From contig CM060172.1 of assembly GCA_030549775.1 (NCBI GenBank), forward strand, positions 126,531,122 to 126,595,121: a DNA stretch of 64,000 nucleotides, read 5' to 3'. Of this stretch, positions 50,472-61,408 are shown in pieces. How positions within the stretch are numbered: position 1 is the first letter of the stretch; each line of letters starts with the position of its first letter. Source of the stretch: Tamarix chinensis. Lineage: Eukaryota; Streptophyta; Magnoliopsida; Caryophyllales; Tamaricaceae. Below the pieces are notes generated by a model, which saw only the letters and a list, made by a program, of their open reading frames with translations, did no database searches and was not told the origin of the DNA. The translations under genes and the position numbers were made by a program.

Positions 50472-51058
50472 TGTAACACCCCCAAATTCCAGAACTTAAA
50501 AATTTTGTTTTAAAGAGTTAACAACAGAAGGCAAAACACAAAATGTGGGGGTTGTCACACCGCATCCAACATAGAAGAGTCACTCCCTATGCCTAGTCTA
50601 TATCGGGTGCAAGGTATAAGTAACCTTATACGTAGAAATCAGATGTGGGAAGCACTTGATTCCACCATGATACAGTATACGAAATAGAGAGAAGGAAATA
50701 AATAGTAAAAATAGAGGACTAAGAGTCCAAATAGAGATAGAGATATCCAGAATAACCATACCATTTATCAATTCATTTAGCGCTCACCCAAGACAAGCAC
50801 AAGCACATCAAGCTAATAATCATCTATCACCTGCAAAAAAGGGCGGGTCTACTTGTGGGAATGAGCAGCACCCATAAAAAGGGTGATCAGTATGCTACGT
50901 GCTAAGTAAGGTAACGGTATAATTAAGCAAGGATACAAGAATTCTTATAAGAAAATCATACACACGCAAATCAATGAGTGCTAGACAATTATTTATTCCA
51001 AGTCCTTCGTTAAATATACCATATTTCAATCTTTTATTTACATTGAGTTCAGAGACCC

Positions 51059-51460
51059 CGCTATTCTTAAACCGGTGAAACGATCTAAAAAACTTCTCAT
51101 GGAAAATACACCCGAGCCACTATTATTATCCGGTGGAACGAAGCCAACATCTCTCAGAGTAAAATACTTCTGAGCCACTATTTATTAAACCGGTGGAACG
51201 GTCTGAAACACCACTCGGGGATAACACACCAAAGCCACTATTATTATCCGATGGAACAAATTCAACACCTCGGTCTTAACTCACGTAGTCATTCACTTTA
51301 AATGATTAGTATCTTTCCATTTATACTTTATCTCTTAATTGTATTTTCATTCACAGTGAGTATGGGGCCCCACTATTCTTAATCCGGTGGAATGGACTGA
51401 AGCAACTCTCGGAGACAACATACCTAAGCCACTATTATTATCTGGTGGAGTGGAGCCATA
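51059..51460 (-). repeat. LTR-internal array with the CCACTATTATTATCCGGTGG motif
   Basis: Six copies alternate between ccactattcttaaaccggtg and ccactattattatccggtgg. They are separated by about 60-65 bp within the first group, and the last two lie about 65 bp apart at about 51370-51450. In the other strand this is the array seen at 1615-2015. Linkers contain ctc(g/t)gagataacac(c/a)cc and a(a/c)ctcactcagtga-like words. Confidence 0.85.
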
Positions 51461-52169
51461 TAAACACCTCAGTCTGACTCAAGTGATCTTTCTCTTTAAA
51501 TGATTATTACCTTATTTAGAGTTGATTGTATATTATCATGCCGAACTCATATAAATCCACAAGGCACACAAATTAACCACATAAGTACATCCACTTAAAT
51601 ATCCTTAAATGATCATAATACCCTCAGGATAATCAAGATAAATGTATTCTCCCAAAGCCTTATGAAACCCAAAACATATAAATTTTCAATCAATATCCAA
51701 AGTACATATCCTTAGTTCTCCATAGATATCTTGTATCCAACATTATACCTAAATACGTACTTACATAATTTCATTTCTCTCAAGAATACTATTTCATAGC
51801 ATTTCCATAAATAATTATTCAATACAACATACTCAACACAAAAGCATATACAAAAATACAAGTATCACATAAATCCCTATCTAAAACATGTATCCTTACC
51901 AACAAGGACACCAGGCTCTATGCACTTAAATCCTATACCTCATCCGAGATCACTAGAAGATCACCTATGAAAATAAGATAAATTACAATTAGGATCGAAT
52001 GTTAAAGATTGAAAGGGAATTTAAGGAATAGGAGGGTAAAAATGGAATTAACCAGAGTCAAATGGAAGCTTAAATTGTATGGGAGTGTAGAAGAATGTGT
52101 GGTGGAGGTATGGTTAAATTTTGGTGGTGTTTCGATAAGATTTAGGGTGAAAATAGGGGTGCAAGGCTA

Positions 52170-52440
52170 AAATGAAAAGTTGCATGGCCAGGCGGTGCAA
52201 AATTTGCATGGTTGTGCGTCACCAAGCAGAGAGGAATTATGACGCACAATTAGGAGGTGCGAAAGTTGCATTGCTGTGCAACACCAATGCACAATAGGTC
52301 GGGAGAAAAAAAGACGCATGACTAGGCGATGCAAGAGTTGCACGGCTGTGTAGCACTGGACAGAGAGAAAAAAAAGATGCATGGCCAGATGGTGCAAGAA
52401 TTGTACGGCTGTGCAACAGGGAATCTGAGCGTTGCATAGC
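52170..52440 (+). repeat. Array of about 61-72-bp GCATGGCCAGGCGGTGCAAA units
   Basis: Four diverged copies with landmarks at 52182, 52243, 52315 and 52378 (gca(t/c)..cca/ttag(g/a).ggtgc(a/g)aa), each followed by ttgca(t/c)ggctgtgc. It is GC-richer than the flanks. The short frames here do not encode a recognisable protein. Confidence 0.8.
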
Positions 52441-53503
52441 CATGCAGTAGGTCATGCACTCTAATACTCTACAATGAACGAGGGGAAAGAGAAGGGAAAA
52501 GAGGCGGAGGTCAGTGGTGATGGCTGGCGATAGCGAGGGGGAAGGTTGGGGCAACCTTGGTGGTCGGTGCACCAGCTAAATGGTGGCTAGTGGTGGCTTG
52601 GGTGGTGCTCGGTGGTGGATTGGGTGGTGCAGATACTGAAAACAAAGAAGAAGGAAGAATAGAAGAAGGCCAAGGAGCTTATGGATGACAATAAAATAGA
52701 GGAATGGAGGGGTATATATAATAGTAAGTGGCGTGCCTTGAAGGAGAAAAGAGGTAGGGGTGATGACGACGACGACGACGATGATCTGCCAAGAAGAAAG
52801 AAGAAAGAAAAGGATAGGGGGATGGTGATGCTTGAGATAGATGGGAGTCAGGTAGAGGCACGAGGGGGTGATGATGAAGAAGAAAACATGCATGGGAGGA
52901 GAAGGCAGGGAGTGATGGTGATGGTGGTCGTGAGACAGAGTAGCAGCAAGGAGAAGAAGAAAGAAGAAGGAAGAAGAAGGGTGGAAGGGGAGTGATGGTT
53001 TTATGTAGAGGAAGAGGAGGAGAAGAAGAAAGCAGCATGAGGGATGATGATGATGGTTTGTGAGGGTGGCAAGGTGATGGTGAGAGGAAGCATATGGGAG
53101 GGTAAGTAGGTGGTACAAGAATTGCAAAGGAAACAAAACTCCTCACGCCACAAAATCTGCGCAGGAGAAGAAGGGAAAAGAAAATAAAAGAAAAAGGAAG
53201 AAAAGAAAAGAAAGGAAGAAAAGAAAAGGAGAAATAAAAGGAAAAGAGAGAAATGGTAGGGAATTAGATATTGATTAGGAATTTTGGATTAGCTAAATAA
53301 TTTGGATTAGCAGAAACTTTAGCGGGTTTTAGTTTCGGTTTACGAATTTTGGTTTACCCAAATCAAGGTTTTGATTTCGGTTAAAGTTTCGGGATTAAGA
53401 AATTCAGTTAAGGATAACAATAAGATTTCTTGAGATTAGAATCAAATTAGGGCTCTAATGACGCAGGATTACGCTAAGCAAATTTTTGGGGTATTACATA
53501 TTG

Positions 53504-54270
53504 TGTTGGAGTGATCAAATGTGGTAATCAAGGTATTCAAGATGAGGTTACAATCATGTGGCAACAACAATAGTAGTAGGGGAAAATAGTCAAGAATAAA
53601 GGAAAACACTTCGGTAAAAGTGAGAATGAAATGAATTCAATTGAGGTATAAGCCAAGTTAAATATCTCTCTTTCTCCCTTCCTCCCTCCCTCTTATTTCT
53701 AGAGCTAGTTGATAGGAGTAAGAGGGAAGTTTGCTTGTAGTCACAATTTACTCAAAAATGATGATGGGAAGTATAACAAATTGAGTGTGTAAGAGTACAA
53801 GTCACAAGGTATGATTAATGTCCTTTTAACTCAAAATTTAGTTGAATGAATGGAATCAAAACAAAAATCTGGTTGGTTTAGTTAAGGGCTGGTCAAGACC
53901 TAATGGGAGGGTTGATTGCAATTGATTTTTGATAATCAATGTGTGTAGAGAGTCTAATAATGGGTATTTATTAAAAAATAGTAAATAAATTCTAAAAATT
54001 ATGGAAACATGCAAATGTTTTTAGAAATATAAATATCTAAAAACTATTTTGCATTGAAAATATTTTAAGCCAAAAAAGTTATAACGAGCAAAATTGGAAG
54101 AAATCATCTATTCACGCAAATGGTTCCCTCCCCATAAAATTTAATGAATGAAGGAAGGAAATATTAAATATGGATTCAAATTAATGAATAATTAAGGTTA
54201 TAATATTTTATAATGATTAGCAAGGATAATTACCCAATGCAATTAATATTTGAGAAATAAGGTATTACTA
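53504..54270 (-). mobile_element. Right end of the split antisense LTR
   Basis: Resumes after the tattg duplication, includes purine-rich sequence and ends near aataaggtattac(t)a (54258-54270), a decayed form of the family start. The reverse complement of 54225-54270 (attgggtaatta...) resembles the first 50 bases of the sense LTRs. The flanking bases (ctaac on the left at 37919, taagt on the right) do not match, so this end is tentative. Confidence 0.45.
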
Positions 54271-55235
54271 TAAGTAACCTCTAGGTGTTTTCAAATCTAA
54301 AAAAATAAAATTTATAATACATCCAGCAAACAAGTGTTCTCTTTGATACCAAAATCAATAAAAAAAACTTCTATTAGTTGACCACTTGTTGATCGGATGT
54401 AAAAGGGCTAATATGGTGAGTTGGCTAACATATGAGTTATTTTAGCACTTGTTAATGCTAATTAGGTTATTTTACTAATCATTTCTATTACATAACCTAA
54501 AGCTAATAACCCATAGGCATGTGCATGGTTTGAGCCTAGTAGAGCTTGTATGATCACTGTTTGAGTTCAACATATTCATTGAAGGACTTCATTCACCGAA
54601 CAATATAAGTTAAGTCAACTTATCAATTAAGTGGCTATAATGTTGGTGTTTGTATGAGTCAAACGACTCATGAGTTGCTAAAATATGCCAAGCTAAGTCA
54701 AGTCCAATTTGTTGATTATGTGCTTGATTATAAACTTGATTAATTTATGTGATTTTTGTAAGGAGCCTTTACATTATAGTAGGAAATTTTATCTTCTTAC
54801 CTTTATTATACTTCCTCCTTTTACATATGATGCAATGGTTAATTGAAATGATTTGTCATGATGAATGTACTAACATTGCTAATATACAATGTCATATTTA
54901 TAAATAAACACTTGAATAATAAAACACAACTCAAGCCGACTCCAAAATGAGTTATAGGCTAATTGAATCACCATACTAGAGCCAAACTCCTTTGGTAAAT
55001 AAATAACTAAAATAAAAAAAGTTTTAAGCTTGATTCATTTAAATAAATAAATGAATCGAATCAAGTTGAATCATAATCGACTTATTTATAGACCTCAAAA
55101 TCCATTTACACGATGTCATTTCCTATTATATGGAGGTCCATTAATTTTTTTAATATATAAATGATATTTCCTTTTATTATAATACATATTAAAGACATAA
55201 AAGACGAAGAATATTAAATCCTAATTTTAAGGAGC
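54271..55235. other. AT-rich DNA with an old MITE-like stretch
   Basis: 54520-55100 shares the word set (gagc..tag.agcttg, aactcaagccgac, agccaaactcc, gacctcaaaatccatttaca) of old AGCTCGAG-type elements such as 28286-28760. No ends or duplications were found, and no gene. Confidence 0.4.
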
Positions 55236-56693
55236 AGTTGGATGACCAAGTTGTGTATGCCAGCCATGGAGATTGGTTTTGATGCCAAGGAATGCATGGT
55301 GAAGACAAGAGAGACGACACTTTATAGAGGCCATTTTCAAGTCGACCTTAGAGGAGTGGAAGGCCCTAAGAGTTTTTAACAATGCAAGTGTTAGCAAAGA
55401 ACTCAATGGAGATGGTATTATCCTTAGTTAATTTAGAGACACGTGAGGTTTTTAGAGATGTGAGGAACATGCAATATATTAGATAAAACAAGTGGGATGT
55501 TTAGGAGTTAGCAATGTATAAGATCTAACATGAGTAATGGGCATGGTCATACCATTTCCAACAACTACCTTTTCACTGTCGGTGTATTCTCCATGAATAG
55601 AGAGATTGTTTAGATCGACAATGATATGACTAGATTCTCTAGAATCAAAATACCAGTCTTGATCACCATGGGAGTTAGGTCTAGCAAGGATGGCAGAAAT
55701 GTGAGGTGCGGTTTTAACTGTGTAGACATGATTAAACCTATTGTAGCACTAAATGGTAGAATAACCAAAATTTTTTCATATTTGACATTGAATTCGTGAC
55801 CTAGGAGTGCTTGGAGAGCGATTGTAATTAAAGGGATTTGAATTTGGGTCACTAGTGTGTAGCATAGAATGATGATAAGCACGACCACGACCTCTAGACC
55901 CTCTTCCACGGGCACGATTATGATGTGGGGAAGGGGAAGAAGAATTAGAATTATGCATGTGCATAGGTGCAGATGTGGAATTACGTTTGGATGCAATGTT
56001 GGCAATATTTGCTTGTAGGAGTATATGACGAGATAGTTCAAGATGGTCTTCTTCTTGGAGCAGCATTCCTAGGAGAGTGTCAACAGATATGGAGTCAGAT
56101 CTGGTGATGATAGAGGAGTAGAAGGACGAGTATTCTTCACCAAGACCCATAAGTATATAGCTAACCATGTCATCAGTGGAAAATGGCCGAAGATTGACAG
56201 CCAATATATCAACAAGTTGCTATTTTTGTTTGACATATTCCACCATTGATTTTGATCATATGGTTATGGTTTGCAACTGTATGTAGATCTACATGACTCT
56301 GGCACGGGATTGAGGCTTGAAAATATTTTCAAGTGTGAGTCAAACTTTACGAGAGGATTTGGCAGAGGAGATTGTGCCAAGGAGGCGATATGTGAGGGTG
56401 GATCGAAGCCAAAGAAGGACTAGCTTGTCTCCACAGAGCCAGGACATCAATGGCCAAGGTGTTGTATTAGCACTGCCAGTAGGTGTAGAAGCTGCTAAGG
56501 ATGAGAGCAATGGATGGTCTTCAAGGACAAATGATTCCAATTCAAATGCTTCCAATGCATCTATGACGGTGGAACACCAAAGATAATAATTATCATGATA
56601 TAATTTGACAGATCATGTGGGAAAAGAGAGGCTCATATTGGGGCCAATGGACATAGCTGCAAGGGGAGAGGAAGTAGTAGATTGTAAATTCAT
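55236..56693 (-). pseudogene. Ty1/copia retrotransposon remnant: gag, zinc knuckle, protease, gag-pre-integrase
   Basis: On the minus strand, starting at an ATG at 56693 (MNLQSTTSSPLAAM), a broken polyprotein reads in order: a copia gag/UBN2-type region (SWLCGDKLVLLWLRSTLT and LGTISSAKSS, about 56450-56350; DDMVSYILMGLGEEYSSF, about 56180-56125); an Arg/Gly-rich stretch (about 55910-55880); a CCHC knuckle spoiled by stops (QCQI*KNFGYSTI*C, about 55790-55745); the protease WYFDSRESSHI (55654-55622, where DSGA is usual); DLNNLSIHGEYT; and the gag-pre-integrase motif WHTQLGHPT (55262-55236). Integrase and reverse transcriptase are absent. There are frameshifts and stops. Frames on the other strand (56317-56586) are shadows. 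Confidence 0.9.
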
Positions 56694-56725
56694 GGTCTAC
56701 GCAACACATATTAGCAAAGAGATAA

Positions 56726-56863
56726 GTCTCTTTGTTGTAACTTCTTCCTAGAGGCTAGGATATTCGGTAACCATAATACATAGTTATTGTTATTATCTCT
56801 TTGCTGTAACTACTTCTTAGAGGCTAGGATATTCAATAACCATAATACATAATTATTGTTATT
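56726..56863 (+). repeat. Tandem duplication, two copies of 69 bp
   Basis: tctctttg(t/c)tgtaact.cttc(c/t)tagaggctaggat followed by a(a/g)taaccataatacata.ttattg occurs twice (56726 and 56795). It lies just upstream of the copia gag start, where the leader or LTR edge of that element should be. Confidence 0.85.
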
Positions 56864-57954
56864 AAGCTGATAAGATAAAATAGCTTGAAACAAACAACGT
56901 CATAGTATTTATTTATTTATTTTCTTTCTATTTTAGTGAAAGATGGTAGGCATAGATCTATGCATTTTGTTCCTTTATTGGTTCGTTGTCCACAATAGAC
57001 TGTATAAGGTGATAGAGACCGGATACGTTGTAATTCGTTATGTATGTTATAGTGCAAGGGAAGAAAAAAAACACTCTATCGATCCAATACTTCTTTATTA
57101 CCATTGTCGTGTCTTTGGTCCCACACAGCACGCATATAAAAACACTAAACATGGTGAGATACTGTCATTTTTCCATTTCCCTATTATTTTTTTCTTTTTG
57201 TACCCGTACTGCGGCCATGTTAACAGCTACTCGATATATATATATATTATAGACCGATTAAGCTTTGTTTGAAATTAGAGGAAAACATCTGTTGTGCATG
57301 AAATTATGTCGGATCCCTTGGTGAATTTTGTCCGATCCTTTTTCTGTGCGTGTGTGCGGATAAGTGTATGGACGACCATCCATATGTATTATATTATATA
57401 TAAAGGGAATATTTAGGCAAAATAGCAGTTACTTTTACCCTTATCAGAATAATATTCTACGTACGTTGTTGATAACAATTCGTGTGTCGTGATACTCTCT
57501 CCCCCCACTATTCTTTCTTCTCATCATTGCGTTCCCGAGCTGCCTCGCAGCAGGCATTTTATTTATGCATATGCATGGGGAGCGCGGTGGTATATAATAA
57601 AGTATAGTGCACAAGGTAATACTAAAAGATGTAATAAAAAGTACTAGTTTACGTGGTATAATGTTAGTATAAAATATCTATGTACGTGTAGCGGAGATGG
57701 ATGGGTGGATCAATCATTACCCTTCCGACGCTGCTACGTACATCGATCATCGGATTCCCCAACCCAACGTATGCGTGGAAATTCTTGACCGCTAAAGAAA
57801 AACAAGAAACTTTCAATTAGTCAACCGTGCGGAGAGGGGACATCGAGCGTGCGTTAAGTAATAGCACGATTGATTCGACCATTTCTCCAATTATATTCGT
57901 ATAGTATATGGCTAGCCTAGCGACGAGGGTAGGGAAGGAGAGGTGCATCATTAA
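56864..57954. other. Low-copy-looking intergenic DNA
   Basis: ORFs at 56943-57272 and on the opposite strand are short and hydrophobic by composition, and I recognise no domain. Balanced, CTAG-containing sequence around 57490-57950 resembles unique flanking DNA. A small GC-rich hairpin (gctgcctcgcagc) lies at about 57539. Confidence 0.5.
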
Positions 57955-58416
57955 TGGTCCGTTTCGATTTGGATAAGTAGCAATAAAAATAAATATTAAA
58001 AATTAATATAAATAAAAGAAATAAAAATAAATTAAAATAAATATTTTAAAATATTATTTGGATAATATTAACGTAATTTAAGTAAATTGGAGTGAATGTT
58101 TTAAAATTTTTATTTAGATTGATGCAAATGAAAATTAAAAAAATAAAATAAATAATATTTATATTTTTATATTAAATAGATAAGTTCCATCAAATTTGAG
58201 GGATATTTTAGTTCTATCAGTTTAAAATTTTAATTATTTTTTTATCTTTATTTCAATTACCTTCGAAATTAGAGTTTAATAAAAACAAAATTAATCGAGG
58301 TAAATTATTAACCCCAATTTAATTATCTAATTAAAGTTATTAAAATTAATACTTAAATAAAATAAATTAATTAATTCACCTCCTTAATCATCTTTCAACT
58401 CAATCCAAACGCACTA
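57955..58416. mobile_element. Tourist-like (PIF/Harbinger-type) MITE, 462 bp, TAA duplication
   Basis: The left end tggtccgtttcgatttgg and the right end ccaaacgcacta are imperfect inverted repeats, flanked by taa on both sides (57952-57954 and 58417-58419). The inside is AT-rich with attaccttcgaaatta and taatcgaggtaaatta, which match the MITE at 61521. It lies about 1 kb beyond the 3' end of the SMR gene. Confidence 0.8.
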
Positions 58417-59456
58417 TAAAAGATTTAAGTCCCATTTGCGGCGGGTATTCGAGTTCCAAATATCTTCAAGTGCATCATAGCGCTTGTCTTTTGTGGAGGC
58501 TTACACCCACGGTTAAATAAATAAATTGGTATACCACGAAGTATTATATTTGTTTCTCTTTTTAGAATTATAGGATTGTAAAAATAAATACTACTTATTA
58601 TATAGGTAGTGGTGTTATAAAATAAAATATAATATTAAAAGAGGGAGAGAGATGTTCGAATCTTAGATTTTTTTTTACTAAAAATTGATTTTAATTATTG
58701 GATTAAAATTTATCTAATAATCAATCTATTTATCTTTGAAAAAAAAGGAAATGAAATATAGGAGAAAAAAATGAACACACATCAACAATTATTATCTGTC
58801 ATAATTGTTGATGGACAGGAGGAAAAAAAAAGGCTGGCCGGGCATTCATAGTAAGAGGATAAAAGAAGAAATTGAGATGGCATAAAAATAAATAAATGGA
58901 ACTTATGATTTAATTCACACAAACTCAAAAACCATATCCGAGCTTTAGATCAAAAATTCAAAGATAAAAGAGTAGCCAGGCAACAAGTTGCGTCGCGAGC
59001 CTACCTACCTAGCTAGCCAATCACGACAGCTAGCTAGTACGTATATAATTAATTGACAAATAAAAACAGAATAATTAAAGCGATTAGCCATCGATCGAGG
59101 GGGGAGGGGGCGGGGGAAGAAAAGAAAAAAGATAATTAAGGAACAAACTAAAAAAGCTAGTCTTTTTTTCAAACAAACCTTCACTCATACTTATAAAAAA
59201 AAAAAGTAGTAAAAATTAACTAGCTAGTTAGATAGCTAATTAACCTTCGATTAAGGGCAATCCCCAACCCTTAATTGATTATGAGAAGGCTTCAAAAAAA
59301 CCGAGAAGCCTTTGGCTGGCTAGCTGCACAACTCTTATATACTAGTAGTACTATGTATCATCAGGAGGGAAAAAAAAAAGAAAAAAAAAACAACATACAA
59401 TTTAATTACTAGCTAAGCTAATTAATAATTAAGCAGCTGGGTAGCTAGGCAGTCAG
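58417..59456. other. Downstream region of the SMR gene
   Basis: Contains CTAG-rich sequence (58990-59045, 59215-59240) and several purine runs. A gttcgaatct word (58652) resembles a tRNA B box, but no A box or tRNA fold follows. The 3' untranslated region and poly-A site of the SMR gene should lie within the last few hundred bases before 59457. No other gene is seen. Confidence 0.55.
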
Positions 59457-59906
59457 TTAAACCTTGATCTGGTCTCGGCGGAGGGCGTAGAAGAAGAAGA
59501 GTTCTATATCAGGATGAGCAAAGAAGGCAATAGGAGAGGCGGTCCTCGTCGTCACGGCCGTCCGTTTAGCTTGGGAGAAATCCGATAGATTGACGGGCGG
59601 AGGCCTCGGCTTCTTCGGTGCCGGGGGGCATATTGGGATCGTATCCGGTATCTTGTTCTTTTCGGATTTCGGAGTCGAAAAACCATCTTCTTCGTCACCG
59701 TGATCCGGAGTTGTGTTGGTTGTTGTTGTCGTTGTACTGCTCGTCGTAGCTGCGGGCTTGGATGGCGAGCAGCATTGATTAGGACGACATATTTGTGACA
59801 TATGTTTCTTGTAAATACTCCTAGTTATCCTCCTGCTGCTGGTCGCCGCCGCCGTCGGTGTTGTTGTAATGGCTTTCTTATTTCTTCTACCGCTAGCGCG
59901 AGCCAT
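59457..59906 (-). CDS. SMR: SIAMESE-related (SMR) cyclin-dependent kinase inhibitor
   Basis: A 149-residue, intronless protein of the plant SIAMESE/SMR family, nuclear proteins that bind cyclin-CDK complexes, block mitotic entry and promote endoreduplication or stress arrest. Visible hallmarks: a basic N-terminus (residues 1-12); a Thr-rich low-complexity stretch (about 54-66); the family motif DGFSTPKSEKNKIP (74-87) followed by CPPAPKKPRPPP (93-104), with a Thr-Pro phospho-site (78-79); and the conserved C-terminal block PIAFFAHPDIELFFFYALRR (125-144). The start is ATG at 59906 (context gtcATGGct); the 33 bases upstream stay in frame but have no other ATG. Length is slightly above the usual 100-130 residues because of the linker. 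The frame is clean, unlike every other coding relic here. Which SMR paralogue it is cannot be said. Confidence 0.93.
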   Translation of the reverse strand: MARASGRRNKKAITTTPTAAATSSRRITRSIYKKHMSQICRPNQCCSPSKPAATTSSTTTTTTNTTPDHGDEEDGFSTPKSEKNKIPDTIPICPPAPKKPRPPPVNLSDFSQAKRTAVTTRTASPIAFFAHPDIELFFFYALRRDQIKV

Positions 59907-60110
59907 GACGATCGACGACAGTATATTGATGTGGAGCACTACTGCTAGCTCTCTACCTCGCTCGATCCTCCTAAAATTGAAAAGAAAACAGTTGAGGGGT
60001 CTAATAAAGCAGACAGTTACAAAAATGATGCAGTCTATAAGGCTTTAAGCAAGCAGGTTCTCTCTCTCTCTCTCTCCCTATGTGTATATATATATAAATA
60101 TCCGCCCCCC
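59907..60110 (-). promoter_or_regulatory. Putative core promoter and GA-rich 5' leader of the SMR gene
   Basis: On the minus strand, a TATA-like stretch tatttatatatatata (60100-60085) lies about 180-195 bp before the ATG, followed by a GA repeat (60078-60059) that would fall at or just after the transcription start. The leader is otherwise free of ATGs. A cttttcaattttag word (about 59985-59970) could be a 3' splice site of a leader intron. Position and composition support this; the start site is inferred. Confidence 0.5.
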
Positions 60111-60350
60111 CTCGGGCCCTCCCCCTGCTAAAAGCAAAATTTTCATCGAGTTAAAACAAGAAAAGAAAAAGGACCGTCAAAAAATGAAAAGGAAATATTA
60201 GTAGAGTACTATATAAATTTTTTTATAGGAGATTGTTGTATAATTAACGAGTGTTATAATATCAGACAAAGAAAAAAGTAAAGATTCAAATACGAAATCT
60301 CTAATATCAAAAAATTATCTTTTTTAGCCAGTTTAAACCTAATCCGATAT

Positions 60351-60396
60351 AAATTCATATGACAGCCGAGGCCAAATTCATATGACAGCCGAGGCC
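60351..60396 (+). repeat. Exact tandem duplication of 23 bp upstream of SMR
   Basis: The 23-bp unit beginning aaattcatatgacagccgag stands twice in perfect tandem (60351-60373 and 60374-60396), about 450 bp upstream of the SMR start codon. Being exact, it is recent. Confidence 0.95.
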
Positions 60397-60399
60397 AAA

Positions 60400-61376
60400 A
60401 ACCCTGCTATAAAAGTACGAACTTTATAAAGCAAAGCAAATGACGACTGTATTCTTCATGAATCATGACCCGTCCCCGGCCAGACGACAAATTAAAGCTA
60501 GTGAGAAAAAGAAACGAAGAATCATTCAAAGAAGCAAACCCGAGGCTGCTGAGAGACGAGACGATACGAGATCACGAGATATATGATCGATCGACGAGAC
60601 GACGACCCTTCGTTCTAGCTACCTGGTTGGTTCCTTTCAAACCTAACTAAAACATCCGAAAAGCAATAAAAACCCTTCGTTTCTAAGGCGGGTACACATT
60701 TCTTTCCATCCACGACAATACCGGTCAAGATTTTTGGGCTAATTTACGGGGAAAATATTTAATTGGAAAGAGGATTTTTAGACTTACCAACGGATAATTA
60801 GCTGGATACTAATCGTAAGCTATATGGGAGCTGGAACCCGCGCGATAAATTAAGTTCCAACCAACCAACAATAGATTGAGGAAAAGAGGTCAGGCGAGGC
60901 GAGGTAGGGACCGAAAGGGATACACGGCCACAATGATAAAGGAATAAATTAGGAGAAAGGAAGAAGAGGATATGGAGGGAAGAATGGACGGCGGCAAAAT
61001 TAAAACCCATCTCATTTGATTACTACTACTGCTACAACTATTATACTTGCACACTAAGTTTCTTTTGCCCATTTTCTTAAGAAAAACAATTATCGTCGAC
61101 CACCAATGATGTTTACTAATTATCGAGAAATTAACCGGAAACTCACTTGTTCAAAACTTGATTTAAACTTGGTTTTATCTACTTAATTAAAATTTTAATT
61201 GGTATCATCGCTCGACAGAAGGAACCATAAAGTTGAATCATGTTTGTGATTAATATTATCAGAATAAGGTAAATAATTGAAATTGAAAAAAATATAGATT
61301 TTGTCACGATATAAATAGCTAAGATAAGATTGGTTTTTTCATTCACGTTATTATATGGAACTTGTATGCTGGCTTT

Positions 61377-61408
<32 letters not shown>

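Larger units (their letters stand above)
50472..53498 (-). mobile_element. Solo LTR of 3027 bp (minus orientation), perfect target duplication tattg
   Basis: Starts tgtaacacccccaaatt and ends tttttggggtattaca. tattg stands on both sides (50467-50471 and 53499-53503). The purine-rich block (52640-53260) lies on the right, and the left part carries gtcacaccgcatccaacata, the opposite strand of the 3' region of sense LTRs, so it is antisense. There is no primer site or coding domain. It carries a repeat array at 51059-51460 and another at 52170-52440. The long Ser/Pro/His and Arg/Glu-rich frames at 52576-53146 are strand shadows of the purine tract. Confidence 0.92.

Noticed and set aside
52576..53146. 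Frames of 155-186 codons on the minus strand (Ser/Pro/His/Leu-rich)
   Set aside because: Same explanation: the pyrimidine-rich strand of the solo LTR at 50472-53498, overlapping in several frames.
56317..56586. 89-codon plus-strand frame
   Set aside because: It is antisense to the copia gag text, which gives the better explanation of the same bases.
56943..57272. 109-codon frame rich in Tyr and Ile
   Set aside because: Hydrophobic by AT composition, ends in an (AT)n run, no domain or splice support.
58645..58665. tRNA-like B box (gttcgaatct) as a tRNA gene or SINE
   Set aside because: No A box at the right distance, no cloverleaf and no flanking duplication.
60465..60650. 61-codon Arg/Glu-rich frame upstream of SMR
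   Set aside because: GA/CGA-rich composition explains it; a minus-strand gene promoter is more likely in this space.
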